The position numbers were made by a program, and so were the translations under genes. Positions 21,413 through 32,374 of a stretch of DNA of 64,000 nt are shown here, piece by piece. The stretch is from positions 36,611,242 to 36,675,241 of the forward strand of contig OX438743.1 of assembly GCA_949316235.1 (NCBI GenBank), in the 5' to 3' direction. The notes beneath the pieces were generated by a model. That model searched no databases, was not told the origin of the DNA, and was given only the letters and a program-made list of their open reading frames with translations. Each line of letters begins with the position of its first letter. Position 1 is the first letter of the stretch. Source of the stretch: Oegoconia quadripuncta (taxonomy: Eukaryota > Arthropoda > Insecta > Lepidoptera > Autostichidae).

Positions 21413-21999
21413 CTACTTACACGACCTATTTCTTTCTTTAATTACCTAGTCTATAGGGCCCAAGGTAGCTAGAGTCACGTAGGGTCTACCTTCAGTAGGC
21501 GCTCCGTGTCGAGTACCACTGTTGATCCTAGCTTATGGGAGTTACAGTGGGAGGAGTATGCAGGTGGAATTGTTGAACATGAGCCTGCCTACCCCATAGA
21601 TTTCCAGAAGCAGCCGGCATCCAGCGACTTCGCAACAAACCGCCGGGAACTGGGGGCCAGGTCCTTCTTCTGTTTTTCATTACTTAAGTATGTTTTTAAT
21701 CAGCAACTATCTAATACTCGTGTATCTGTCGGTAGGTATAATCTGCCTGTAAGAAATACGTAGAAAGGAACCCCAAAAATTTGCAATTCAAGTATTATTA
21801 ACGCCCGCGTAGTATACAAAAATCATTGTAGTGCGAACTTTATGCTGGTACATAAAAAACTGAAACCGGTTGTCCGTTTTTGCCGGTAGGTAGTCTATGG
21901 TTTTAGCATTGGGCGAAATTACGACAGAATCGTAAGGGTCAGCGCGGACCAGAATAAAATATAGGTACAAGCATTTAGTAAGTGAAAAAAACGACGACG

Positions 22000-22180
22000 T
22001 GTTTGGCGGCGTTGTGTGTGTGTCCAGACTTTGTATGGACGTATCTCAGAAGTGCGTGGTCCGACTTGAGTGCGGATTTTTTTTATACTAAAGACTATAG
22101 AAGGGACAGGTTCTTAGCCATGTTTAATGAAAATTGGTTAAGCCGTTTCAAAGATATTTAGCTTTTAACACAGTTTCTTG
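22000..22180. repeat. Dispersed repeat M11 (GGCGTTGTGTGTGTG family)
   Basis: Shares GGCGTTGTGTGTGTGTCCAG, GACGTATCTCAG, GTGGTCCGACTTGAGTGCGG and TCTTAGCCATGTTTAATGAA with copies at 30757, 46095 (minus) and 58290. Probably a non-autonomous DNA element. Confidence 0.7.
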
Positions 22181-22187
22181 GTGTATT

Positions 22188-22400
22188 TGAAAGAAAGAAA
22201 TATTTATTTAAACCCATATCATGACATAAACAATCGTACAAATAATACACAGTCGAGACACATGCAAAAAAATAACATTGTGTTTGCCATCTAATTGTCG
22301 GTGTCGCAAGGTGGAGTCAAAAAGGTCCCAACTCAGGATGGGTTGTAGCCGTTCACCACAACGCTGGTTTTCAGTGGAGCCTCCAAATGACGCACGAAAA
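22188..22400 (-). mobile_element. LINE 3' UTR fragment ending in an AATAAA..(TTTC)n tail
   Basis: On the minus strand it reads ACCAGCGTTGTGGTGAACGG, CCATCCTGAGTTGGGACC, CTCCACCTTGCGACACCGAC and then AAATAAATATTTCTTTCTTTC. The tail type matches those at 29760 and 41530. Confidence 0.7.
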
Positions 22401-22844
22401 TTTGGATAATATCGTAGTCTGTCAGGTATCTATTTTTTTTAAATTTAAGATTAAACTCTGGGTTAGGTTCTTAGATGGAAATGGGTTTAGACATTTCGAA
22501 GATTATCACCTTTTAACATACCATAGCCATTTTGGTTGACCTACGTGATATAATTTGTTTTCCGCTAATCTAAGCTGATCTAAAAGGACTTAGGTATTAG
22601 ATCTAGGACTATTGCTGAAAGTTTTAATTAATTATAAAACAAGATCCAAAATGATGGGTTTTTTCTGTCGTGATCTTTACAGAGGGTGTGACTATACATT
22701 AGATTAGCCATGATATTGATGAATGTCATAAAAAGTATTGCATTTTTTTCAATAAATAAAGTATTGTAGGGAATAACCTACAAATAACTTAACTGACAGT
22801 ACATAATTTACATATACTTCCTATTATATAAGAAAGGAAAGAAG

Positions 22845-23135
22845 GCGTCGTCGGTGGATCAGTGGAAGAGACACAGTCTCCCAGTTTGGGAGGTCCAGGT
22901 TCGATCCCCAGGCAGGCCATGTACCAATGAGATTTAAATTTAATTTAATCACGTAGGTATGTGTATTTATCCGACTGCTCTTGAACGGCGCAGGAAAACA
23001 TCGTGAGGAAACCTATAAGCCTGAGAAATAAAAAAAAATCGAAGGTATGTGAAGTCCCCAACCCGCACTATGGCCTATACCATAATGTGAAGGAAGGTCT
23101 AATCCCTGCAATGGGATGTTTACGGTCTGGTGATG
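22845..23135 (+). mobile_element. SINE-3, full-length, tRNA-derived with RTE-like tail
   Basis: Head GCGTCGTCGGTGGATCAGTG, B-box GGTTCGATCCCC, body TTATCCGACTGCTCTTGAAC and ACATCGTGAGGAAACC, tail CTGCAATGGGATGTTTACGG. A second copy is at 42554-42862. The head no longer folds as a good tRNA. Confidence 0.87.
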
Positions 23136-23269
23136 TAAGAAAGAAGTTATTTATCGTACGCTATTTACACTTATCGTTTTCATCTCACCCAGTATATAGA
23201 CATTTGACTGCTTACATCCAATCTTTACTTAATATCACTGATTCGTCGTGCATAAGAAAATCTTACAAC

Positions 23270-23315
23270 GGTGTCGATTCGGATGTACACCAACTAAACT
23301 AAATTAAACTAAAAT
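23270..23315. repeat. Partial copy of MITE M5
   Basis: GGTGTCGATTCGGATGTACA followed by CCAACTAAACTAAATTAAAC equals one arm of the MITE at 35131-35260. Confidence 0.7.
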
Positions 23316-23414
23316 TCTATCGCATATACTACGGTAAGCTGAACACAAAATTCTAGAGAGTATTTACCTAATGGCTGTTTCCAAAAACTGTGATTAGTTC
23401 ATGATTATATTTTC

Positions 23415-23691
23415 GACTTGTTTGGTGTAGTGGTTAGAAACTCTGACCACTATACCAAAAGGTCGCGGGTTCGAATCCCGCAAGGGGCATACATTTGTAT
23501 GATGAATACGGACACGTGTACCCGAGTTATGGATGTTTTCATTTATAATAAGTATTTATTTACAATAAAAAAGTAATATATCAACCATCTGGTATCCACA
23601 ACACAAGCCTATAGTTGCTTAAAGTGGAACTAGATGGCGCTGTGTGTATGTCCAAAGATATTTATTTATTTATTATTATTATATTTTTTAA
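23415..23691 (+). mobile_element. SINE-1, full-length
   Basis: A-box TGGTGTAGTGGTTAG, B-box GGTTCGAATCCCGC, body CGAGTTATGGATGTTTTCAT and GGTATCCACAACACAAGCC, 3' end AACTAGATGGCGCTGTGTGT then AAGATATTTATTTATTTATT. The best-preserved promoter boxes of the family in this window. Confidence 0.9.
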
Positions 23692-24440
23692 TCCCTGACG
23701 CAAAAAGAGGAGTGTTATCAATTTGACCGCTATGTGTGTATCAGCCTGTGTTACCGTAGCTCTTAAACGAGTGAATCAATTTGGATACGGTTTTATTTGA
23801 AAGCAGGTTTTCCAACGGTGGTTCTTAGACATGTTTCAAAATCAATTCGGGCGTTTTGTTTTAATCACTTATTACCTCGGGGGTTTTCTAAATTTTCAAT
23901 TTATAGGTTATTAGTAGGTAAAGCATAACCAATAGCAGTACACTCCCTAGAATTTTATGTCCTACTTAGCGTTTTATACAGCTTCATGAAAATGAACTCG
24001 CATTGGTGAAGAGTTATCCTCTTCAAACAATAATTCAAATATGGAAACTATTATTAAAGTAATAGCTAATGAATTATTTAACAATACCAACGCTGGCTGT
24101 AAAGTTACGACAATACGACAAATAGTCGTGTTGATTGTTTTCCTTATAAATAATAATAATAAACACAATCCGTTATTACTGTATGTGTGTAGATAGAAGC
24201 AACCTTCACCGATTTTATATCCTCGCAGTTAACATTTAAAACTTGTTGTGTGCTTGTGCAGGCGCAGTCACGATTGATATATCAGGTTTGATAACGTTCA
24301 ATACCACATTAAGTATGTATCACATCTACAGGCCAAAGTAAGTCACAAGGACCCATGCATGAGCACGAACTATTTACAAAAAAAAAACTGTATGAAGCAC
24401 CCTCGGTATCGAATATCCACAAATGCATATAAGAATATAC

Positions 24441-24765
24441 TGACGATTGACTGGTGTAGTGGATAGTGATCCTGTCTACGAAACCAACGGTTGCGGGTTC
24501 GATTCCTTGGGGGGGTAAATGTTTGTGTGATAAACTCCGAGTCATGGTGTTTATAGAAATATTTATGTAGGTATCCATTATCTAGTATGGGTATCATGGG
24601 CGGCGGTGATTGCTTTCCATCAGGTGACCCGCATGCTCGCTTGCCGCCCTCTCATATTACAAAAAAAAAAAACAAAAATCCATAACACAAGCTTTGCTCA
24701 GTTTGGGACTAGATCATTGGTGTAAGTGTCCGAAATATTTATTTACTTATTATAGTACCTAATAC
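24441..24765 (+). mobile_element. SINE-1 interrupted by an A-tailed repeat
   Basis: Head TGGTGTAGTGGATAG and GGTTCGATTCC; the body breaks at GGGTATC, where 24599-24673 is inserted, and resumes CCATAACACAAGC through GGGACTAGATCATTGGTGTA to a TTATTTA tail. The insertion is therefore younger than the SINE. Confidence 0.83.
24599..24680 (+). mobile_element. Short A-tailed repeat inserted in SINE-1
   Basis: CATGGGCGGCGGTGATTGCT through CAGGTGACCCGCATGCTCGC and CCGCCCTCTCATATT to a poly(A) tail: the last ~70 bp of the repeat at 33948-34169. Confidence 0.85.
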
Positions 24766-24767
24766 AT

Positions 24768-24975
24768 TAACTATGAATGTGGAGGGATACAGAGGTAGAG
24801 GAAGACCAAAGAAGGTGTGGGTAGACTGCGTGAGGAATGATATGTGTGTGAAAGGGGTGAGTACGGAGATGGCGGCTGATAGAGGAGAGTGGAAGAGGAT
24901 GACGTTGTGCCGATCCCACCTAGAGTGGGATCGGCATTTTGATTTTTGATTTTGATTTTTTGATTTTTGCAATTT
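24768..24975 (+). pseudogene. RTE-like LINE C-terminus and 3' end
   Basis: Reads MNVEGYRGRGRPKKVWVDCV, then RNDMCVKGVSTEMAADRGEW and KRMT, the usual end of an RTE-type reverse-transcriptase frame, then a perfect hairpin (24909-24935) and a (TTTTGAT)n tail. Everything 5' is missing, so it is a dead, truncated copy. Confidence 0.8.
24909..24935 (+). other. Perfect 11-bp hairpin at the LINE 3' end
   Basis: GCCGATCCCAC, loop CTAGA, GTGGGATCGGC. It directly precedes the TTTTGAT tandem tail, the position expected for a reverse-transcriptase recognition hairpin. Confidence 0.85.
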
Positions 24976-25192
24976 TGTAATCAACCACAGAATATGTCTT
25001 CAGTAGGTACATACATAAATATAACAGTAACTAAATATAATTCTTTAGCAACTTATCCTTTCCAGTGACGGTCTTGTGTTACGGTTTTATGTGAGTAGGT
25101 ACCTACTAATAGGAATATGTCTGACCATCACCACAATCGCATTTACCACAATCATAAATTTAACAATAATTCCAAATTGTATTTGTATTGAC

Positions 25193-25346
25193 TTATTTAA
25201 AAAGAGCAACCCCTGAATTCGCTGCTCGTTCTTCTCTAGGGAGACTGCCTAGTGAATGAGCGATAACTGTGTATGATGACGATTTCAAATGTTATTTTTA
25301 TAACTTACGAAATAAAACATACCTACTTATTTGATTTGATTTACAA
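25193..25346 (+). mobile_element. LINE 3' tail (same family type as 13.4 kb)
   Basis: AAAGAGCAACCCCTGAATTC, GCTGCTCGTTCTTCTCTAGG, GTGAATGAGCGATAA, then AATAAAACATACC and a TTTGATTTGATT tail. Stem arms GCTCGTTC/GAATGAGC are intact. Confidence 0.82.
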
Positions 25347-25379
25347 TGTTTGTGTGAAACACGTTGTGCTTCACTTTCG

Positions 25380-25475
25380 ATCTATTGCGGAGTTTTTAGA
25401 ATTCCGTAGCCAAATTGTGAAAACGGAATCCTTATAATTTCGTAATGTCTGTCTGTCCCTAAGTCGTATCACAAG
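25380..25475. repeat. Dispersed repeat (CCGTAGCCAAATTGTGAAAA)
   Basis: Second copy of the motif at 14225, here with CTTATAATTTCGTAATGTCT and GTCTGTCCCTAAG. Parent element unknown. Confidence 0.55.
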
Positions 25476-25723
25476 TTCGGTATCGTTATAAAAATAGGAC
25501 GATGTAGAATCCCCTCGGAAATAATCTTACAAAGAAATTACTTAATGTTTTTAGGTTTTATGAGTGCATCTAGTACATTATGGATTTGTGTTGTATTTGA
25601 AAATATATGCCGAGACTATATGCCTGCTGGCACAGAAGGAATAATATTAGTTAGATATGATTACATTTTTTATTTCTTATGCAGTCAAAGTATTCGATAA
25701 AATCTAAATCGTTTGAACAGTGT

Positions 25724-25907
25724 GCGAAGTGTAAGTTTTGTCTCGTTTTTAACTTTACCATCGCGTTTGCGTTTACGAAAAAAGTCCCTATGAAAAAAAT
25801 CGTTTTGCAAACTATCCGCTAGAGGCGCTGCACATTTCTCCATACAAATCTTCACGTGAACGTGAACGCGGTAGTAAAGTTAAGTCGAAACAAAACGTAC
25901 ACTCCGC
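25724..25907. mobile_element. MITE M4, about 50-bp imperfect TIRs
   Basis: Left arm GCGAAGTGTAAGTTTTGTCT..AACTTTACCATCGCGTTTGC; right arm is its diverged reverse complement, GAACGCGGTAGTAAAGTTAA..CAAAACGTACACTCCGC. No coding capacity; target duplication not clear. Confidence 0.72.
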
Positions 25908-26479
25908 CCTCTGGAATTGAATATGCACTTATGAACTCGATTATACCTATATAGCCTGTACAATTAGCATAAAATTTGTTTACGGATATAAAATTTTAAT
26001 TAAAGATGCCGCGAGATAAAATTGAATATTATCTTAGCGAGATATCTCCATCACACATCATATTATAATATCTAGTAGGTATAGATAGTATCATCCGCCT
26101 CATTCGCCTGTAATGTATTAGGTACCTACGCACTGTTTAAATAAAATGCATCGTTAGAACTATTCATACATACTAAATAACTACAATAATATCCTAAATA
26201 ATTTGAAAACACAAAATGGAATATCACAGCAAATAGATCTTCACTTTACACATATTTCTAGGTATCCAATCGCTATCATTAATTCTATTTGATATGAGGG
26301 AATCAAAGACCTGACTAGGTACTTACATAATTGCTATCAGTTCTATTTAATGACTGATCGCTATCAAATTCTATTTGTTAAATGGAATCAAAGATGGCGA
26401 TCGTGGTTCCCGTGGGTGCAGTAAAAGGTGACTTAGACAGTGTAGGCAATGTGTAAATATTTTATCTATCGTTAATCAT

Positions 26480-26830
26480 TACATACTGTGCCTAGGTAAT
26501 GTATGAAATACCTAGGAATTGTGTAGAATACCGTTAGGAGACCAGGTAAAATATGAAATGATACAAATAAAACACTTTTACCAGAGCTACAATTATATTC
26601 ATCAGAATCGGTGAAGGACACTTCGCGAGATTCGCTTTTCAGAAAAATCAGACGCCGTTGATAAGGTTTGTTAGGTCTTTCTTTTGTGATACAATTCAGA
26701 ACAACTTTGCCAGGCTGTTCATTCCGTATTCTACAGAATGCCTAGGTAAAGTGTGGAATAAAAGATATTTATTACATTGCTTTAACGTTTTAGTCGTTGT
26801 ATGGAATGCCTAGGTAATCTATGGAATACC
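26480..26830. repeat. Cluster of diverged CCTAGGTAA motifs
   Basis: GTGCCTAGGTAATGTATGAA (26488), AATACCTAGGAATTGTGTAG, AATGCCTAGGTAAAGTGTGG and AATGCCTAGGTAATCTATGG recur over about 340 bp, separated by unrelated DNA. Possibly subterminal repeats of a decayed DNA element. Confidence 0.5.
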
Positions 26831-26898
26831 GGATTATACAGATTGCCGATAACATACCTATATACTAAAAAATCATCATTATACACTAAAAAACATTA

Positions 26899-27225
26899 TA
26901 ACCGCCTTCGTGAATCAATGTAAACAATATAAGGCTTATACGATTCGAAGGTCGCGGGTTCGATCCCCAGCCGGGCACATGTTTAGTAATCGATTTGGTT
27001 GGTGGTATAGGGCATTTTAAATATCCGCCTGGTTAGCTATAACCATCGTATCAAGTCTGTCGCCAAACAGTAATATTAATAGCATTGTTGTGTTCCGGTT
27101 GTAGAGATAAGATAGCCAGTCCCCCAAATAAGGTGGGATTTCCGGGTCAGTACGCTTCCACCTCATATACACTTAACATCAGGTGTGATTGAGGTCAAGT
27201 GCTAACCCGTAGCGCATAAAAAAAA
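26899..27225 (+). mobile_element. SINE-2, full-length
   Basis: Head AACCGCCTTCGTGAATCAAT, B-box GGTTCGATCCCC, body CCGCCTGGTTAGCTATAACC and TGTTGTGTTCCGGTTGTAGA, tail AGGTCAAGTGCTAACCCGTA with poly(A). Confidence 0.9.
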
Positions 27226-27282
27226 CAAGATTCGCACGTGTCAGCGGCCAAGGAGCCAATTGCTCTATATTACAACTACCTG

Positions 27283-27452
27283 TACCTACGCTAACAAAGT
27301 AAAACCAAACGTAAAACGTTTAGTTAGAGATTACCACGAGTATTGAAAAGTACTAGGCTAATTTTCGTTCAATTTATTAGCGAGATACGAAATATGCTTA
27401 ACGTAACGTTTCTGGTTATGGTGTTATCGTTCAATCTTATCGCGATTGGCCC
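27283..27452 (+). repeat. Dispersed repeat M10
   Basis: CGCTAACAAAGTAAAACCAA, ACCACGAGTATTGAAAA, GCTTAACGTAACGTTTCTGG and GCGATTGGCCCCCAG, matching 35710-35897. Here it directly abuts an M9 copy. Confidence 0.72.
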
Positions 27453-27598
27453 CCAGCCCCCGTAGCATGACATTGTTTGTCGCGCGCGACGTAGGAGTGA
27501 GTGGGATTTCGTCCCAGCGAATGAGCTGGACAAATATTATCTCACGCGACATAAACATTTATCGCGCCCGTCATGTTACAAGTGCAGGTCTCACCTCA
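27453..27598 (+). repeat. Dispersed repeat M9 (TTGTCGCGCGCGAC)
   Basis: CCCCCGTAGCATGACATTG, TTGTCGCGCGCGACG, TTTCGTCCCAGCGAATGAGC, GACAAATATTATCTCACGCG, ATTTATCGCGCCCGTCATG. Two other near-full copies (28446, 35417) and one fragment (36250). Ends are imperfectly inverted, so it may be a MITE. Confidence 0.72.
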
Positions 27599-27728
27599 TT
27601 GCATCACGTGTGCATTTCTCTACATTTCGAAGGATGAATAGTGGATTTTATTTCAAGGAACTTTTAATATTTGGAACACCCAAACGCTTCTAAGTATGTT
27701 TGAGCTATCACTGACCACATCCCACCCA

Positions 27729-27800
27729 ACTAATATTATAAATGCGAAATATTGTGTGTGTGTATGTATATGTGTATATGTATGTATGACGCCATAATGT
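27729..27800 (+). mobile_element. Lep1-like Helitron, 5' fragment
   Basis: ACTAATATTATAAATGCGAA followed by GTGTGTGTGTATGTATATG and TATGTATGACG. No 3' end seen nearby. Confidence 0.65.
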
Positions 27801-28445
27801 CCTTAATTTTTTCAGTCTCTAACGTTACTTTCAAAGTATATAGTAATCTTGACATTAGTAAAGTTAACTTTAAAAAATAAACTATAATTCAGCCATGTTT
27901 GCAACAGGCTATAATTTTTTTATTTAAAGTAGGTACCTACCTAACTCCGTTTCAGATTTCAAACTATAGGCGTTTCACAATTTAGGCAGCAAGAGTCCAT
28001 ACCATTTGCTATGGACTAGCGGATGATTCATTACTCTAAACTCTGTTCAATGAAATACCTAGAAGTAGGTAAGTGACTCAAACAATATGAACTGTATGTC
28101 AATGAGTACAAACACTAATATATTTCAAGCCACGTATATTATGTTTTGTATGCAGAAAACTGCAACTATTGGCCACGAAGAGCGGCACTTTGTCTACTGA
28201 CCTCGGCTATTTTACGACGGGAAACCAATAAAATGATAATACCTGGAGAGTCACAAAGCAGCGAGCTAATTGCTCTGGCCTGAGCTGTATTTATCTACCA
28301 TTTGTATGAATTAAATGGACGTGTATATCTAGACTAGATACAAATATAGTAAGTAAACGAATACATTGTGTATGTTGTATGTAGGCAGATGACGAAGTTA
28401 GCCATTCAATTGAATCCGTAATCGGTTCGTTACTGCGGTAGAGCT

Positions 28446-28590
28446 CCAGCCTGCGTAGCATGACATCGCATGTCGCGCGCGACGTAGAAGTAAGAATGAG
28501 ATAGTTGTATTTCGTCCAAACAAATGACCAGAACAAATATTATTTCGCGCGACATAAACGTTTGTCGCGCTTGTCATGGTACTAGTGCTG
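28446..28590 (+). repeat. Dispersed repeat M9
   Basis: AGCCTGCGTAGCATGACATC, ATGTCGCGCGCGACGTAGAA, GTATTTCGTCCAAACAAATG, TTATTTCGCGCGACATAAAC, GTCGCGCTTGTCATGG. About 20% diverged from 27453 by eye. Confidence 0.72.
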
Positions 28591-28784
28591 TAATATCCGA
28601 AGGAACCGAACACGACCTAACATAATACTATTGAATGATTTGAAATACTTTGGTGGTGGCAAAAACTCTACTCATGGGGACTAAAATTAGCAAATCTGCT
28701 GTGTACCTACCTTTTCATCACACTTTCATGTTAACCTATTTTTATTTTATTAATTAAATAAATAAAATAAATGTAAATCCCTTT

Positions 28785-28890
28785 GGACATAAACACATCG
28801 CCATCTAGTTCCATACTAAGCATTTAGGCTTGTAATATGGATACCAGATGGCTGATAAACTACACAATACATTTTTTTTTGTAAGTAAAT
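28785..28890 (-). mobile_element. SINE-1 3' half
   Basis: GGACATAAACACATCGCCAT, CTAGTTCCATACTAAGCA and GGATACCAGATGGCTGATAA; the tRNA-like head is absent. Confidence 0.8.
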
Positions 28891-29254
28891 ACAATACCTA
28901 TATATAAATTTCTTGTGAAATTAAAGTTTTGGTGAATTAATAACTGTAATTCATTTATTTAATCAACCCCCTCTGAGCAGCACAGTTTCCTGTACAAGCG
29001 GAAAGTTTTGCCATGGGTACGGAACGATCCGCCTAGGCCTAATTCAACGACTTGCCTACGACATAATATGCGGCCTCCTTCTATAACGACTGTTTGAAAT
29101 CTTAGACACATTATGAAATAATGCGACTGGAAATAGGAACTTATATTTTCTCCAAGTTTTCTTTATTTATTTAATTTAATGATGTAATTATGTGAAATAG
29201 GCTACATACGCGACCGTCAAATGACACAATTAACGCTTTTTTCTATGATAGTTT

Positions 29255-29408
29255 TGAAAAAAAAATTAAACTACCTATGCCAATACTTTCTATTTCACTT
29301 ACCTAAATGCCCTACTTTTTCCTTACGGTAAAAAAACTCATCCAATATAAATGCGAATGTAATTGTATCAGTCTGTCTATTTGGTACCTTTTTACGTCTA
29401 AACCCCTG
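29255..29408. repeat. Repeat shared with 18268, plus Helitron-like 5' piece
   Basis: TACTTTCTATTTCACTTACC and TTACGGTAAAAAAACTCATC repeat the inverted 18268-18375 segment, then AATATAAATGCGAATGTAAT and TACCTTTTTACGTCTAAACC continue as at 18712. Confidence 0.6.
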
Positions 29409-29430
29409 ATTTAAGAGAGACTTTTTGTTT

Positions 29431-29747
29431 TTAAGAGGGTTTATTCCGTCCAGTAGCGCCCTCATTGTATAAATTGTATTTCTTTTTAAATACAGCATAA
29501 ATCAAATGTATTGCTCTGATCTGACCTCTGAAGCTAATTATAAGTAGTACCTAAATAGTTATAATTACGGTTATTTTCGAAAATTTAAAATTATTGATGC
29601 CAAAACGTGAATTCTGGAAAATAACCTCAATAAAAGCTAGTTAGGTATTATTTATGCTTCTCGAGTGCAGGTCAGAGCGATTTTTTTGTTTTATTCTGTA
29701 TTACAAACAAATCTTAATTTATCCAATGAGGGAAATAACCCTCTTAA
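29431..29747. mobile_element. MITE M3, possible TTAA target
   Basis: Begins TTAAGAGGGTTTATT and ends AACCCTCTTAA, with CCCTCATTG and its complement CAATGAGGG inside each end. A second inner inverted repeat, GGTTATTTTC with GGAAAATAACC, lies at 29571-29627. Whether TTAA is the duplicated target or part of the TIR is not decided. A partial relative is at 34376. Confidence 0.7.
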
Positions 29748-29759
29748 ACGCCGCAATAG

Positions 29760-29846
29760 TTTCAGTAATTACTACAACTAAGTTGTCCCGTTATTTAAGC
29801 TGTGTACAATAAAGAATGTTTTCTTTCTTTCTTTCTTTCTTTTTTA
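29760..29846 (+). mobile_element. LINE tail ending AATAAA..(TTTC)n
   Basis: AAGCTGTGTACAATAAAGAA then a (TTTC)n run at 29817-29842. Only the last ~80 bp are present. The microsatellite is the element's own tail. Confidence 0.65.
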
Positions 29847-30756
29847 TTACTTAGCGAGACCCTTCTACAGCGGTAGCCTTTTAAAGAGTGTTTTGTTGTG
29901 TCTCCATCCAAGAAACATTTTCCCTTCATCGCAAGTTTCAACAAATATCCAATGTAACATCGTAATTTATAGTTTAATTTTGCACAGTCCGACCACAAGT
30001 CCTGTAAAACACATGTATGTAGGTACCTACTTAATTAAGGTAATATACATTGTAAAAGGAACTACATAATAAAATGTTGCGCTTGAGCTGCCAGGCCACT
30101 GTTCTTTGAAATGTTTCTTCCGACTCTATCTATAAGCGGAGCTTATAATTTTTATTAATGAAAAATGTATCTAAGCTCTACATTATACCTACACATATCC
30201 TAAATAGACACACATATGTATAAGTCTAGTGCACAAATTTATGCAAAATATAAAATTATTTCTGGCTTATAAATAACGACATAATGGTACAATTATGTAA
30301 TTTTATGAACAATTTAATTAAATAAATATCTTGATATTTTGGGTAAGCTTTTCTTAAAGGCGACTTGTCCTATAACGGGACAGGCCGACATGTAAGGCTC
30401 TATAGAAGTGGGACACCGACTGCGCAGGAGTCGTAATTTTGTCAATTTCACTGCGAGTGGGCGCTAAGAGCACTTGTATTATTGTATTTATGACAATGCG
30501 TTTTATACCTTATACATAGATATATACATATGACCATGTGAGTTTGAGTTTTCGCAAAAATTTCACAAAATACAAGAATAGGTGTGCAAATATCACCAAA
30601 CTTTCTTAACTACCTTCATATGCCTACATAACTAAACCAGACCTCATAGTTTTACACAATAAAAATTATACTTGTCTTTTGATTACCTTTCATATCGTAC
30701 CCCACATGGATTTTTTGGAATAATATTATTTTAACCGTTCCCCTCCCCCCGTATGT
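29847..30756. other. Unassigned AT-rich DNA
   Basis: No gene or known repeat identified. Includes a TAGGTACCTA palindrome at 30020. Confidence 0.45.
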
Positions 30757-30975
30757 ATGTTTGACGGCGTAGTGTCTGTGTCCAGTATTTGCCCGGACGT
30801 ATCTCAGTAATGGGTGGTCCGATCTGAGTGCGGGTTTTTAAGATTACATGTAATCTAGGGAAAAGGCTCTTAGCCATGTTTGATGAAAATCTGTTGAGTC
30901 TTTTCGATGATATTTAAGTGGACACACAACGCCGTTGAAAACAACGTGTGTTTGAATACAACGCCCGTCGTTTTT
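30757..30975 (+). mobile_element. Repeat M11 with terminal inverted repeats
   Basis: GACGGCGTAGTGTCTGTGTC near the left, GGACACACAACGCCG near the right, with GACGTATCTCAGTAATGGGT, GTGGTCCGATCTGAGTGCGG and AGCCATGTTTGATGAAAA between. The most complete copy of the family here. Confidence 0.7.
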
Positions 30976-31251
30976 CGTCGTTATGTATAGGTAAGTTAGA
31001 TACGAGTAGATGTACCTACAATGCACATAGGTACCTGATTCATGAAAAGTTAACTTTGATTGTTCAACACTGACTTAGATAGGTATAGGTCATAAATAGA
31101 CTCAAAAATATATAAACATCCGGCACTAGTTCTATTATATCATTTTATAAACTAGTTTCTTTATTTAAATATCGATCTTTTAAATCCGAGGTCGTCACAC
31201 GCTTTGTAAATTATTCATCATCTGTGCATAGGTATAATGTGTTTAATTATA

Positions 31252-31666
31252 TTGGATCTTTACCTATGAAATTGAAGAATTTTTTCTTCGTTAATCATAA
31301 TGTACCAACCCCACCATTCTATAGCTATTTCCAAGTTTGTTTTTTATTTGGAAAATAGAATATATTTTCAAGGTTTCACATGAAATATTTTTTAATGTCT
31401 GTGCTAAATCACATAATAAAAAAAACTTGAACACAGCTCTTTTCATGAGCTTCCCATATTATTTCTTAGATTCGCAGAAACTTTTATAAAGCGGTTACTT
31501 TTAAAAATTAACACTGTCTATATTTAACTTAATGTTATCCGATAATACACACAAAGTTTTCCTAAATTTGGATTTGCCGTTCACAAAAAAAATTCAAAAA
31601 TGTTTGTATGGAGAAAACAGTCTTAATGAAATTCTTCATATAAAACGCCAATTTCATAGGATCTAA
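31252..31666. mobile_element. MITE M2, longer copy, TA duplication
   Basis: Begins TTGGATCTTTACCTATGAAA and ends ATTTCATAGGATCTAA between TA dinucleotides (31250-31251 and 31667-31668). The interior matches 58823-59140 over most of its length but has an extra block of about 100 bp (31478-31590). Probably mariner-type. Confidence 0.85.
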
Positions 31667-32374
31667 TAGTTGATATAAGTAAGTAAATAACGTTCGAAGG
31701 AGATGTCACGTAAAATCTTTTGCAAAATCACAAGCGTAACTAAACATTAAATAAATTCTATTTTAAATATACTTTTAAAAACAAGCTTTAAATATTATGG
31801 TTATTATTCTAGTCTGACCGTGTGTAGGAATCTTCGAGTGGATTGTGTAGGGCTGGTTACTAATTCTGAAAGCCTTATATTTGCAATTTAAATATAAAAT
31901 TGGCACTGATATAACAGCGGCGTTGTTGAATCGCGAGAGCATGGAGCTAACAGGAACAGACCGAACATTGTCATAAAATAATGAAATGTTGCCAGCAACA
32001 CCGTGTATGCAAAATTTCCTATTCGTGCTATTAACCATTACTATATAAATGTATTGTCATCATAACTGAACGCGAATGCAAAATTTCAGTTCCTTAGGTA
32101 AACAGGAAATGGTTCTAAATTAACTTGCAAATTTTGAACGGGCATATTACATACCTACATACGAAGTAAGTTAAATTAAAGCTTGCAAAAACTAGTAGGC
32201 GTAACCAGTTTCTAGTACTCCTTAAAAAAAACTTGAAACGCTAAAAAATAACGGTGTTCTTTAAAATTGGTATTGACAACAATATTTTATTGCAAATGTA
32301 ACAATGGCGAGTGTCAATGGCCCCGTGGTAAAGACAAACGGGATGGAAAAGTTTGATTAAGTAGAAGAACATAT
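31667..32374. other. Unassigned DNA
   Basis: An 87-codon minus-strand frame (31775-32038) has no recognisable motif. No second copy of any part is seen in the window. Confidence 0.4.

Noticed and set aside
21506..21763. 85-codon plus-strand frame
   Set aside because: It lies just right of an inverted RTE tail, with no recognisable domain; probably more decayed retroelement sequence.
23415..23490. Possible tRNA genes at the heads of SINE-1, SINE-2 and SINE-3
   Set aside because: A and B boxes are recognisable but no complete acceptor stem or cloverleaf forms, and each head is followed by the same SINE body in several copies.
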